DNA of 64,000 bases from Comamonas testosteroni TK102 (GCF_000739375.1 NZ_CP006704.1:248001-312000), one strand, 5' to 3'; numbered from the stretch's first letter, positions 16,408 through 25,120 are shown. The notes: generated by a model not told the origin, from the sequence alone. Program-made: numbers and translations.

Positions 16408-17397
16408 ATGGCTTTCTTCCCCTCGCAAATCGCCCGCCGCGCCGTCGCGGCTCTGCTGCTCGGCTGGGCCGGCTTTTCCCAGGCCGCAGGCTGGCCGGAC
16501 AAGCCTGTGACCCTGGTCGTTCCCTACAGCGCCGGAGGGCCTACCGATGTGGTGGCTCGGCTGCTGGCCGTGCCGATGGGCCAGTACCTGGGGCAGACGG
16601 TGCTTGTCGAAAACACGGTGGGCGCAGGCGGCACGCTGGCACCGGCGCGCATCGTGCGCTCCAAGCCCGACGGCTACACCATATTGATCCACCACATGGG
16701 CATGGCCACTGCGCCCTCGCTGTACAAAAAGCTGCCCTACGACCCGCTCAAGGACTTCGAGTACATCGGCCAGGTGCTGGACGTGCCCATGACCCTGCTG
16801 TCGCGCAAGGACTTCCCGGCGAACAGCTTTGCCGAGCTGCTGGACTATGTGAAGAAGCACCAGGACAAGGTGTCGCTGGCCAATGCCGGCGTAGGCGCCG
16901 TGTCGCAGCTGTGCGGCATGCTGTTCATGCACCAGGCGGGTGTGAAGCTGACCGTCGTGCCTTACAAGGGAGCCGGTCCAGCCATGAACGATCTGATGGG
17001 CGGGCAGGTCGACCTGCTGTGCGACCAGACTACCCAGACCGTGCCCGTGATCCAGGACGGCAAGCGCGCGAAGGTCTTCGGCGTGACCACACCTCAGCGT
17101 CTGTCGTCGCTGCCCAATATCCCGACGCTGGACGAGCAGGGCCTCAGGGGCTTCGACGTCAAGGTCTGGCATGGCATGTATGCGCCCAAGGGCACGCCCA
17201 GGGAAGCGTTGGAGCAGCTGAACAAGGCGCTGAATGTGGCGCTCAAGGACGATAACGTCAGAAAGCGCATAGCCGAACTCAGCTCCGATCTCGTCACGCC
17301 CGACAAGGCCACGCCAGAAGGACTGCGCAAGCACCTGGAGGCCGAAGTCGCGCGCTGGCGCGCCGTCATCAAGGCAGCCGGCGTATCGGCCGAGTAA
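16408..17397 (+). CDS. Bug/TctC-family substrate-binding protein
   Basis: 329 residues. Signal peptide MAFFPSQIARRAVAALLLGW ending near SQAAG, then PVTLVVPYSAGGPTDVVAR, VSLANAGVGAVSQLCGMLF and VPYKGAGPAMNDLMGG. The start is set by CCAGGAGACAACC directly before the ATG; the open frame upstream overlaps the previous gene. It is the second of a tandem Bug pair, clearly different in sequence from the first, so they probably recognise different ligands. A 10-bp hairpin (17413-17438) follows. Confidence 0.92.
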   Translation: MAFFPSQIARRAVAALLLGWAGFSQAAGWPDKPVTLVVPYSAGGPTDVVARLLAVPMGQYLGQTVLVENTVGAGGTLAPARIVRSKPDGYTILIHHMGMATAPSLYKKLPYDPLKDFEYIGQVLDVPMTLLSRKDFPANSFAELLDYVKKHQDKVSLANAGVGAVSQLCGMLFMHQAGVKLTVVPYKGAGPAMNDLMGGQVDLLCDQTTQTVPVIQDGKRAKVFGVTTPQRLSSLPNIPTLDEQGLRGFDVKVWHGMYAPKGTPREALEQLNKALNVALKDDNVRKRIAELSSDLVTPDKATPEGLRKHLEAEVARWRAVIKAAGVSAE

Positions 17398-17412
17398 GAC
17401 CGTGCACGGCAT

Positions 17413-17438
17413 GAGGCCCGCGCCCCGGCGCGGGCCTC
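17413..17438 (+). other. GC-rich intra-operon hairpin
   Basis: Perfect inverted repeat GAGGCCCGCG / CGCGGGCCTC with a 6-nt loop, between the second Bug gene and the CitE gene. No T-run follows, so it is more likely a 3' stabiliser or processing site than an intrinsic terminator. Confidence 0.6.
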
Positions 17439-17476
17439 CATCAGCCGATTGAAATCCTGCATTTCCAAGAGACGCC

Positions 17477-18349
17477 ATGAGCACCTTGCTGCATAACGCC
17501 TGCACTTTTTTGTTCGTTCCCGCCAACCGGCCGCAGCGGCTTGTCAAGGCTCTTGCCAGCGGCGCCGATATGGTGATCGCAGACTGCGAGGATGCCGTGG
17601 CGCCCGGCGACAAGCAGGCCGCCAGATTGGCCCTGGAGCAGGCCGTGCAGCAGCTTTCCATGTCCGAGCGCGAACGGTTGATGGTACGTATCAATGCCTG
17701 GGAAACGCCCTGGTTCGATGAAGATCTGCGGGCGCTGGCACGGCTGGTGGCCGACGGCGTGGCCGGGGCCGTGGTGCCCAAGGCGGAAAGCGCGGCGGGG
17801 CTGCAGCAGATTGCCGGTGCAGCCGGCCCGCGCTGTGCGTTGCTGCCCCTGGTGGAAAGCGTGGCGGGCCTGGATGCCTGCGATGCGCTGGCCGGCACCG
17901 CGCAGGTGGTGCGGCTGGCTTTCGGGCATCTGGACTTTCAGGTCGATGCCGGCATGCAGTGCGAGCCGGACGAAGCCGAGCTTCTGCCGGTACGTCTGGC
18001 GCTGATCCTGGCATCGCGCCGGCGGGGACTGGCCCGCGCCGTGGATGGCGTCACCATCGACACCAAGGATGCGGCCCGCCTGGAGAGCGACACCGGGCGC
18101 GCGCTGCGCATGGGTTTTGGCGCCAAGCTGTGCATACACCCGGACCAGGTTGGCACGGTCAACCGCGTGTTTGCGCCTTGCAATCCGGCCGTGGCCCAGG
18201 CCCGTGCGGTGGTGCAGGCCATGCAGGCCTCTGGCGGCGGCGTCTGCACCGTCAACGGCAAGATGGTGGATGCGCCCGTGCTCCATCTGGCGCAGCAGAC
18301 ACTGGCCCGCCACATCTGGGCCCAGCAGCGCATGCAGCGCGACATCTAG
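17477..18349 (+). CDS. HpcH/HpaI aldolase / citrate lyase (CitE-like) family protein
   Basis: 290-residue TIM-barrel lyase of the CitE group, which cleaves citramalyl-CoA, malyl-CoA or methylmalyl-CoA. Opening motif FLFVPANRPQRLVKAL; DMVIADCEDAVAPGDK; the metal ligands are the Glu of PLVESVAGLDACDAL and the Asp of FGHLDFQVDAG. Length matches stand-alone bacterial CoA-thioester lyases rather than the citrate lyase complex, and no citD/citF is nearby. Combined with the Mch-like hydratase at the start of the operon, (S)-citramalyl-CoA cleavage to acetyl-CoA and pyruvate is the leading hypothesis. Confidence 0.9.
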   Translation: MSTLLHNACTFLFVPANRPQRLVKALASGADMVIADCEDAVAPGDKQAARLALEQAVQQLSMSERERLMVRINAWETPWFDEDLRALARLVADGVAGAVVPKAESAAGLQQIAGAAGPRCALLPLVESVAGLDACDALAGTAQVVRLAFGHLDFQVDAGMQCEPDEAELLPVRLALILASRRRGLARAVDGVTIDTKDAARLESDTGRALRMGFGAKLCIHPDQVGTVNRVFAPCNPAVAQARAVVQAMQASGGGVCTVNGKMVDAPVLHLAQQTLARHIWAQQRMQRDI

Positions 18350-18419
18350 TCTTATCGGACGTTGCCGGGCACCGCCGCCTGGTGCAGATTCATGCTGCTT
18401 CATGAAACAGGGGAACGGC

Positions 18420-19277
18420 ATGAACCAGGCTTTGGTATGTGTGGTGACAGGGGCCAGCCGTGGCGTCGGCCGGGGTGTGGCGCTGGCGCTGGGTGCGTCG
18501 GGGGCAATCGTCTATGTAACGGGGCGCAGCGTGAAGGAGGGCGACTCGCCGCTGCCGGGCACGATAGGCAGGACGGCCGCCGATGTGACGGCTGCGGGCG
18601 GCCACGGCATTGCCGTGGCCTGTGACCATGGCGATGATGCCCAGGTGGCAGCGCTGTTCGAGCGCGTGCGTCGCGAGCATGGCCGGCTCGACATTCTGGT
18701 CAATTGTGCGATTGCGATTCCCGATGCGCTCACGGTGCCCGGGCCCTTCTGGCAGAAGCCGCTGGAGATGACCGGGCTGCTCGATGTGGGCCTGCGCTCC
18801 ACCTATGTGGCCAGCCATTGCGCGGCCGGCCTGCTGATCGCGGGGCGCGGCCTGGTGGTCAATATCTCGTCAGCCGGCAGCCGCTGTTATATGCATGGTC
18901 CGGCCTATGGCGCGGGAAAGGCCGGCTCGGACAAGATGAGCTTCGACATGGCCCACGATTTCAAGCCTGCCGGCGTGAGCGTGGTCTCGCTCTGGCCGGG
19001 GCTGGTCAAAACCGAACGCTCCGCACGCGTCTGCGCGGTCGAACCCGACAAGTACGGCGACAGCTTCGACAGCGCCGAAACGCCGCAATTCATTGGTCGG
19101 GTGATTCTGGCCTTGCATGGCGATGCCGACTGCCTGGAACAGCGCTCCGGCGGCGTGTTCTACACGGCCGAACTGGCCAGCCAGTATGGCGTGCAGGACA
19201 TCGATGGCGCGCAGCCTCCGTCGCCGCGCGCCTACTTCGGCGCACCACCGGAGTTCAGCCCGGTGGTGGTCGAATAG
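18420..19277 (+). CDS. Short-chain dehydrogenase (DHRS1-like)
   Basis: 285-residue SDR. Cofactor loop CVVTGASRGVGRGVALALG; active-site serine in NISSAGSRCYMHGP, tyrosine and lysine in AYGAGKAG. The insertion VKEGDSPLPGTIGRTAADV and the long C-terminal section ending YFGAPPEFSPVVVE are typical of the DHRS1-like subgroup. The ATG at 18420 has GGGGAACGG upstream; an alternative ATG at 18402 adds six residues. It follows the CitE gene by 70 nt and probably closes the operon. The substrate is unknown. Confidence 0.85.
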   Translation: MNQALVCVVTGASRGVGRGVALALGASGAIVYVTGRSVKEGDSPLPGTIGRTAADVTAAGGHGIAVACDHGDDAQVAALFERVRREHGRLDILVNCAIAIPDALTVPGPFWQKPLEMTGLLDVGLRSTYVASHCAAGLLIAGRGLVVNISSAGSRCYMHGPAYGAGKAGSDKMSFDMAHDFKPAGVSVVSLWPGLVKTERSARVCAVEPDKYGDSFDSAETPQFIGRVILALHGDADCLEQRSGGVFYTAELASQYGVQDIDGAQPPSPRAYFGAPPEFSPVVVE

Positions 19278-19359
19278 GCCGGTGCACTGATTGCACGCAA
19301 GAGCCGGGCCGTTGTGGCGACTACACTGCGGCCTTCCTTGTTCTTGCTGTACCCGGTCC

Positions 19360-19788
19360 GTGTCTGCTTCTGTCTCCCCTTCCCGCCGCCGCTGTCTGCT
19401 TCTATCCTTCTCGCTGTCTCTGGCATTAGGTCTGTCGGCCTGTGCCACGGCCACCCCTGAACAAAGTCAGGATGAGCTGATCCGGCGCTTTTACGCACTG
19501 GTTGCGGCCGGCGATTTCGACGCCTGCATTGCCCTGGTCTCGGCACGCAATATTTCCAGGGAGCAGCTGGCGAGTTTTGAGTACAAGCTGCGCCGCATGC
19601 TGGCAGGCGCCAAGGCAATGATCGACTCCAAGGGCGGCCTGGCCAAGGTGGAAGTGGTGGAAAGAACGCTCTCCGAAGACCAGCAGGTCGTCAAGCTGCG
19701 GGTGCTGGTCACCTATGGCGATGGCAATACCCGCCGCGAGCGCATCAATCTGTTTCAGGAACAGGGCGTCTGGAAAGTGCAGCTGTGA
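19360..19788 (+). CDS. Small lipoprotein, DUF4878/NTF2-like
   Basis: About 142 residues from a GTG start. A hydrophobic signal (CLLLSFSLSLALGLSAC) ends in a lipobox LSAC, so the mature protein should be an acylated lipoprotein. The rest (QDELIRRFYALVAAGDFDA, then VVKLRVLVTYGDGNTRRERI, VWKVQL) fits the NTF2-like cone fold of DUF4878 proteins. The stop codon overlaps the next gene's GTG start by 4 nt (GTGA), so both are translated together. The start is uncertain because no clear ribosome site was found. Function unknown. Confidence 0.75.
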   Translation: MSASVSPSRRRCLLLSFSLSLALGLSACATATPEQSQDELIRRFYALVAAGDFDACIALVSARNISREQLASFEYKLRRMLAGAKAMIDSKGGLAKVEVVERTLSEDQQVVKLRVLVTYGDGNTRRERINLFQEQGVWKVQL

Positions 19789-20375
19789 TTTTTCGGCGGC
19801 TGGCAACGGCTGCTGTGATGGTGCTGTCGGCCTGCTGTGTCGGCCTGGCTTTTGCAAAGCCGCAACTGCCGCCGCAGGCGGCGCCCGGTGATCTGATCTT
19901 CCGCCAGGGTACTGAGAACGTCAGTCACCTGGTGCAAGCCGTGGACCGCGGTGACTTCAGCCATGTGGGCATGCTGGTGGGCCGGCCCGGTCAGTGGCAG
20001 GTGCTGCATGCCACGCCGTCCGAACGCGAGGGCCAGCCCGATGCCGTGGTGCTGGATTCGCTGGACTTTTTTCTGGACGCTCGGCGCGCCCGGGCCTATC
20101 GCCTGTATCAGGTCGCTTCCGACACCGGCACGCGTGAGCGGGCCGTGGCCTGGGCCATGGCGCAGCAGGGCAAGCCGTTTCAGCTGCAGGGAGACGCTCA
20201 GGATCTGTACTGCACCACGCTGGTCTGGCAGGCCTGGCAGCAAGGCGGTATGGATCTCGGGGTGGTGTTCACCAAGGTGGAGCTGCCGGTTCTCGGCGGG
20301 CTCTACCTGCTGCCCGGCAAGCTGCTGCGCTCATCCCGTTTGCGCCCGCTGACGCCCTTGCTGTCTTTGCGCTAG
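19785..20375 (+). CDS. YiiX/YebB-like permuted papain-fold amidase, exported
   Basis: 196 residues. N-terminal signal sequence (MIFRRLATAAVMVLSACCVG; a Cys-Cys pair could be a lipobox). The body begins APGDLIFRQGTENVSHLV, then DRGDFSHVGMLVG with the probable catalytic His60 and DLYCTTLVWQAW with Cys143, the circularly permuted NlpC/P60 arrangement. Relatives act as peptidoglycan or lipid amidases/hydrolases. The GTG start overlaps the lipoprotein stop. Convergent with livF (9-nt gap). Confidence 0.82.
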   Translation: MIFRRLATAAVMVLSACCVGLAFAKPQLPPQAAPGDLIFRQGTENVSHLVQAVDRGDFSHVGMLVGRPGQWQVLHATPSEREGQPDAVVLDSLDFFLDARRARAYRLYQVASDTGTRERAVAWAMAQQGKPFQLQGDAQDLYCTTLVWQAWQQGGMDLGVVFTKVELPVLGGLYLLPGKLLRSSRLRPLTPLLSLR

Positions 20376-20384
20376 AGAAGGCCT

Positions 20385-21155
20385 CTACACACCCAGATAT
20401 TGCTGGCGCACGGCCTTGTCGCCCGCCAGTTCGGCCATGCTGGCCGCATGCACGATCTGGCCCTTTTCCAGCACATAGGCACGGTCGGCCACGACCTCGG
20501 CAAACGGCAGGTTCTGCTCGCTGAGCAAGATGCCTATGCCCTGTGCCTTGAGTTCGAGAATCGTGCGCGCCATCTGCTCGACGATCAGCGGAGCAACCCC
20601 CTCGGAGGGTTCGTCCAGCAGCACCAGGCAGGGCTGGCCCATCAGCGTGCGGGCCACGCTCAGCATCTGCTGTTCGCCACCGCTCATGCGCCCGCCCAGA
20701 CGGTCGGGCATCTCTCCCAGGTTGGGGAACAGCGCAAAAAGCCTTTCGGGCGTCCAGTGCGGCATGGCGGAGCCATCGGGCCATCGGCGAGGCTTTTGCT
20801 TGCCGACCTCGAGGTTTTCCAGCACCGTCAGCTCGGTAAAGATGCGGCGATCCTCAGGCACATAGCCCAGGCCGCGCTGCGCGATCTGGTGCGAAGCCTT
20901 TTTCTCTATCGCCTCTCCCATGAAGCGGATACTGCCCTCGCGGCGCGGCACCAGGGCAGCAATGCTCTTGAGCGTGGTGGACTTGCCTGCGCCATTGCGT
21001 CCCATCAGTGCCACGACCTCGCCGCGCCCCACGTTCAGCGATACCTCATGCAGGATATGGGCTGCGCCATACCAGGCGTTGAGGTTCTGGACTTCAAGCA
21101 ATTTGGGGCTCTTGCCCTTATCCATCAAGCGCTGGTTGCTATGCATTTGATTCAT
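20385..21155 (-). CDS. livF: Branched-chain amino acid-type ABC transporter ATP-binding protein (LivF)
   Basis: 256 residues. Walker A GRNGAGKST at 52-60, signature MSGGEQ at 157-162, Walker B plus D-loop LVLLDEPSEG at 177-186, and SEQNL near the H-loop position, typical of LivF. It pairs with LivG to power the permease. The start overlaps the livG stop by 4 nt (ATGA). Last gene of the transporter operon. The actual solute may be an amino acid, amide or aromatic acid; members of this class are broad. Confidence 0.93.
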   Translation of the reverse strand: MNQMHSNQRLMDKGKSPKLLEVQNLNAWYGAAHILHEVSLNVGRGEVVALMGRNGAGKSTTLKSIAALVPRREGSIRFMGEAIEKKASHQIAQRGLGYVPEDRRIFTELTVLENLEVGKQKPRRWPDGSAMPHWTPERLFALFPNLGEMPDRLGGRMSGGEQQMLSVARTLMGQPCLVLLDEPSEGVAPLIVEQMARTILELKAQGIGILLSEQNLPFAEVVADRAYVLEKGQIVHAASMAELAGDKAVRQQYLGV

Positions 21156-21913
21156 TGCTGCTTTTCAAGAACGAGGCCGGTGCCGAGGTAGGCTTGCTGC
21201 ACGCGCGCATCGTCGCGAATGGCTTGCGGACTGCCTTCTGCCAGCAGCTGGCCGCGCACCAGCACAGCCACACGGTCGGCCTGACCGAAAACCACGTCCA
21301 TGCTGTGCTCGGTAAACAGCACGCCCATGCGGCGCTGCTGCGCAAGCTGGCGCGTCAGCTGCATCAGCGCGACACGCTCGCCCGGGGCCATGCCGGCCGT
21401 GGGTTCGTCCATGAGCAGCAATTGCGGGTCATGGGCCAGCGCCATGGCCAGCTCCACTCGTTTCACATCGCCATAGGCCAGGGCGCTGCAGGGGCGATCG
21501 GCCTGTGCCGCCATGCCCACCTGCTCCAGCAGGGCCAGCGCGTCGGAACGCCGGTGGCTGGCGGCACGCGGCCACCAGTTGAAGATCCTGCGATCGGCCG
21601 ACAGCAAAGCCATCTGCACGTTTTCCGCCACGCTGAGCGAGGTAAAAGTCTGTGCAATCTGGAAGGTTCGCCCCACGCCCTTGCGCCAGATGGCGCGTGG
21701 CGGCAGGCCCGTGATGGGCTGGTCATTGAGCAGCACCTGGCCGCTGTCGGGCGGCAACTGGCCGCCGACCATGTTGAAGGTGGTGCTCTTGCCCGCGCCG
21801 TTGGGGCCGATCAGGGCCAGCAGCTCGCCCGCCTGCAGGCCGAATGAAACCTGTTGCACGGCTTTCACGCCGCCAAAGGCCTTGCTGAGGTTCTGTACAT
21901 GCAGCAGGCTCAT
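21152..21913 (-). CDS. livG: Branched-chain amino acid-type ABC transporter ATP-binding protein (LivG)
   Basis: 253 residues. Walker A GPNGAGKST at 36-44; the long LivG insertion GRTFQIAQTFTSLSVAENV; DEPTAG at 169-174; FTEHSMDVVF with the H-loop. The signature is degenerate, ALAYGDVKR instead of LSYGQQR, while LivF keeps a canonical SGGEQ. It overlaps both neighbours by 4 nt, so stoichiometric synthesis is expected. Confidence 0.93.
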   Translation of the reverse strand: MSLLHVQNLSKAFGGVKAVQQVSFGLQAGELLALIGPNGAGKSTTFNMVGGQLPPDSGQVLLNDQPITGLPPRAIWRKGVGRTFQIAQTFTSLSVAENVQMALLSADRRIFNWWPRAASHRRSDALALLEQVGMAAQADRPCSALAYGDVKRVELAMALAHDPQLLLMDEPTAGMAPGERVALMQLTRQLAQQRRMGVLFTEHSMDVVFGQADRVAVLVRGQLLAEGSPQAIRDDARVQQAYLGTGLVLEKQQ

Positions 21914-23823
21914 TGTCTAGCTCCTGATTGGTCCCTGGCACTCACGCGCGACCACAGCAGCTGCGCATAGCCTGCAATGCCCTGCGGTGCCAGCAGCACC
22001 AGAAACAGCATGGTCGCTCCCATCAGCGCGCGCCAGTATTCGGTGTTACGTGCCACGGTGTCGTGCAGCCAGGTAAAGGCTGCTGCGCCCACCACAGGGC
22101 CGGCCAGCGTCTGCACGCCGCCCAGCAGCACCATGACCAGTGCATCCACCGATTTGGTGACCGACATGGCGTCGGGTGCCACGCCGCCCTTGCTGAAGGC
22201 AAACAGCGCTCCGGCCAGACCGGCAAACAGCCCGGCGATCACAAATGCCGTCCACTGAATGCGGCGCACGTCGATGCCGATCGCATCGGCTCGCAGCGCC
22301 GAGTCGCGCGATGCGCGCAGCGCATAGCCCAGCGGCGAAAACAGCAGGCGGCGCAGCAGATAGATGCCCAGCGCGCAGATGCCCAGAGCCAGCCAGTAGA
22401 ACGCCGGACCCTGCGATGCCCATTCGGGGGGCCATACGCCAGTCAGGCCGTTGCTGCCGCCCGTGAAGTCATCCCACTGAAAGACGATGGCCCAGCTGAT
22501 CTGCGCAAACGCCAGCGTCAGCATGGTCAGATAGACGCCCGACAACCGCACGCAGAACCAGCCATAGAGCAGGGCGCCCGCAGCGGCGGCCAGGGGCCCG
22601 AGCAGCAGTGCGGCTTCCATGGGCAGATCCAGGGTACGCACCAGCAGTGCCGCACCGTAGGCACCGAGGCCAAAGTAGGCCGCATGACCGAAGGAGTGCA
22701 TGCCGCCGGGCCCGAGTATGAAGTGCAGACTGCTCGCAAACAGCGCGGCGACAAAGATATCGGCCAGCAGCACGGTGGCATAGCTGCCGCCTGCGGCGCC
22801 GCTGGCCATCAGCGGCAGCAGCACCAGCGCGCTCAGCAGTCCCAGCCATGCGGCCGTTGCACCACGCCCCGAGCGGCGCAGCGGCTGTTCGGGCTCGCCA
22901 GCGCTGCGTGCCAGTGCCTGGGGCTTGCCCAGCAGGCCCCAGGGCCGCCAGATCAGCACCACGGCCATGACCAGGAACTCCACCACCAGCGTGAGCTTGG
23001 AGAACGACAGCTCGAAGCCCGCGATCTCCTGCACACCCAGCCAGATGCAGACGGCCTTGAGCTCCGCCACCAGCAACGCGGCCATGAAGGCGCCCGGTAT
23101 GCTGCCCATGCCGCCGACCACCACCACCACAAACGCGGCGCCAATGGTGAGCATGTCCATCTCGAGGCTGGCGGGCTCGCGCGGCAGCTGCAGCGCGCCG
23201 CCCAGGCCTGCCAGCAGCGTGCCCAGTGCGAAGACGGCGGTGAACAGCCAGGCCTGGTTGACGCCCAGGGCGCCCACCATTTCGCGGTCCTGTGTAGCGG
23301 CACGCACCAGGGTGCCAAAGCGGGTCCTGGTCAGTAGAAGCGTCAGGCCCAGGAGGACGCAAGGGCCGACCGCTATCAAGAACAGATCGTAGGTGGGGAA
23401 CTGGCGGCCCAGAATCTCCACCGAGCCTTCAAGCCCTGTGGCACGCGGGCCGAACAGCTCCTCCGGGCCCCACAGCCACAGCGCAGCATCCTTGATGACC
23501 AGTACCAGCGCAAACGTGGCCAGCAACTGGAATAGCTCTGGCGCCTTGTAGATGCGACGCAGAAGCAGTGTCTCGGTCAGCGCCCCGAGTGCGCCACAGG
23601 CCAGCGGAGCCACCAGCAGCGCGGGCCAGAAGCCGATATGGGGCGAGAGCCGGTCCACGCTGCTGTAGGCGATGAAGGCGCCCAGCATGTAGAACGAGCC
23701 GTGGGCGAAGTTGATGGTGCGGGTGACACCAAAGATCAGTGACAGCCCGACCGAAACCAGAAACAGCGACGATGCGCTGGCCAGTCCGTTGAGCAACTGG
23801 GCCAGCAGGCCGGATGCACTCAT
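21910..23823 (-). CDS. Fused LivH-LivM permease of a branched-chain amino acid-type ABC transporter
   Basis: 637 residues, about the sum of two permeases. Residues 1 to about 290 are LivH-like (SLFLVSVGLSLIFGVTRTIN, then a transmembrane bundle ending LVMAVVLIWRPWGLLGKP); a short charged linker rich in R, E and Q follows; residues about 330-620 are LivM-like (FILGPGGMHSFGHAAYFGLG, LFAFSKGGVAPDAMS, LGGVQTLAGPVVGAAAF). No stop or shift is seen between the halves. A single polypeptide thus forms the whole membrane channel. Overlaps livG by 4 nt and lies downstream of the binding-protein gene past a hairpin. Confidence 0.92.
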   Translation of the reverse strand: MSASGLLAQLLNGLASASSLFLVSVGLSLIFGVTRTINFAHGSFYMLGAFIAYSSVDRLSPHIGFWPALLVAPLACGALGALTETLLLRRIYKAPELFQLLATFALVLVIKDAALWLWGPEELFGPRATGLEGSVEILGRQFPTYDLFLIAVGPCVLLGLTLLLTRTRFGTLVRAATQDREMVGALGVNQAWLFTAVFALGTLLAGLGGALQLPREPASLEMDMLTIGAAFVVVVVGGMGSIPGAFMAALLVAELKAVCIWLGVQEIAGFELSFSKLTLVVEFLVMAVVLIWRPWGLLGKPQALARSAGEPEQPLRRSGRGATAAWLGLLSALVLLPLMASGAAGGSYATVLLADIFVAALFASSLHFILGPGGMHSFGHAAYFGLGAYGAALLVRTLDLPMEAALLLGPLAAAAGALLYGWFCVRLSGVYLTMLTLAFAQISWAIVFQWDDFTGGSNGLTGVWPPEWASQGPAFYWLALGICALGIYLLRRLLFSPLGYALRASRDSALRADAIGIDVRRIQWTAFVIAGLFAGLAGALFAFSKGGVAPDAMSVTKSVDALVMVLLGGVQTLAGPVVGAAAFTWLHDTVARNTEYWRALMGATMLFLVLLAPQGIAGYAQLLWSRVSARDQSGARQ

Positions 23824-23865
23824 GCTGCGTAGCTCCTGAAGCTCGACATAGTGTGTTCAGAGATG

Positions 23866-23894
23866 AAAAAGCCACCTGCTGCAGTGCAGGTGGC
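23866..23894 (-). terminator. Attenuating hairpin between binding-protein and permease genes
   Basis: Inverted repeat GCCACCTGC / GCAGGTGGC (23871-23894, 6-nt loop) followed on the minus strand by TTTTTC. As it lies inside the operon, it probably terminates most transcripts after the binding-protein gene, giving excess receptor over membrane subunits. Confidence 0.8.
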
Positions 23895-23917
23895 CTGGCA
23901 TTTTCGCCGAAGCGAAA

Positions 23918-25120
23918 TCAGTTCGCTGTCGCGGGACGCAGCTTCTTCACTTCCTCGTCCGTGGGCTGGTAGTTCTTGCCGTCGGCATAGCGGTAGTCGA
24001 CCAGCACGCCGCGCCCCAGCTTCTCGTCATAGGCGGTCTTGCCGACATAGGCCCCCATGGTGGACTGGTTGTCCTGTGCGCGGTAGGTGATGGGGCCGAA
24101 GGGTGTGGCGACTTCCAGGCCCTTGAAGGCCGCAATCAGTTTCTCGGTGTCGGGATCGCCCTTGGTCTTGCGCAGGCCCGCAGCAATCGACTGGATGGCG
24201 TTGTAGCCCACGATGGTACCCAGGCGCGGGTAGTCCTTGAACCTGGCCTGATAGGCCTTGAGGAAGGCGGTGTGCTCGGGGGTGTTGATGGAATACCAGG
24301 GGTAGCCGGTCACGGTCCAGCCTATGGGCGCTTCCTTCTTGAGCGGGTCCAGGTACTCGGGCTCTGCCGTCAGCAGGCCCACGACTTCGCGGCCCTTGAA
24401 CAGGCCGCGTGTATTGCCTTCGCGCACGAACTTGCCGAGGTCGGTGGCGAACAGCACGTTGAAGATGGCATCGGGCTTGGCGTCAGCGAGCGCCTGCACG
24501 ACGGAGCCGGCGTCGATCTTGCCCAGCGCCGGCGCCTGCTCGGCCACAAACTCGATGTCGGGCTGCCTGGCTTTCATCAGCGTCTTGAAGGTGGCAATCG
24601 CCGACTGCCCGTATTCGTAGTTGGGGTAGACGATGGCCCAGCGCTTCTTCTTGAGCTTGAGCGCTTCCTCCACCAGCATGGCGGTCTGCATGTAGGTGGA
24701 GCCGCGCAGACGGTAGGTGTAGTGATTGCCGTCGGCCCAGACGATCTTGTCGGTCAGCGGCTCGGAGGCGAGGAAGAAGCGCTTTTTCTGCTTGGCATAG
24801 TCGGTCAGCGCCAGGCCCACATGCGAGAGAAAGCTGCCCGTGAGCACATCGATTTTCTCGCGCGTGTAGAGCTCTTCGGCGGCACGCACGGCATCGCCCG
24901 GCGTGGCGTTGTCGTCGCGCACGAGGAGCTGCAGCTTCTTGCCGGCAATGCCGCCTGCGGCATTGACCTGCTCCACCGCCAGCTCCATGCCCTTTTTGTA
25001 GGGCTCCAGAAACGCGGGCTGCGCCTTGTAGCTGTTGATTTCGCCAATCTTGATCACGTCCTGTGCCCAGGCGGGCAGGGCGGCCAGTGTCAGCAGGGGC
25101 AGGGACCAGCGCAGCTGCAT
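23918..25120 (-). CDS. Liv-type periplasmic substrate-binding protein
   Basis: 400 residues, type I periplasmic binding fold. Signal peptide MQLRWSLPLLTLAALPAWAQ, then IKIGEINSYKAQPAFLEPYK, VNAAGGIAGKKLQLLVRDDN (the LivJ/K landmark), VLTGSFLSHVGLAL, and WAIVYPNYEYGQSA. The start was chosen at 25120 because AAGGAG lies 7 nt before it; ATGs further upstream fall in the operator region. First gene of the transporter operon, under the palindrome at 25184-25202. Confidence 0.92.
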   Translation of the reverse strand: MQLRWSLPLLTLAALPAWAQDVIKIGEINSYKAQPAFLEPYKKGMELAVEQVNAAGGIAGKKLQLLVRDDNATPGDAVRAAEELYTREKIDVLTGSFLSHVGLALTDYAKQKKRFFLASEPLTDKIVWADGNHYTYRLRGSTYMQTAMLVEEALKLKKKRWAIVYPNYEYGQSAIATFKTLMKARQPDIEFVAEQAPALGKIDAGSVVQALADAKPDAIFNVLFATDLGKFVREGNTRGLFKGREVVGLLTAEPEYLDPLKKEAPIGWTVTGYPWYSINTPEHTAFLKAYQARFKDYPRLGTIVGYNAIQSIAAGLRKTKGDPDTEKLIAAFKGLEVATPFGPITYRAQDNQSTMGAYVGKTAYDEKLGRGVLVDYRYADGKNYQPTDEEVKKLRPATAN

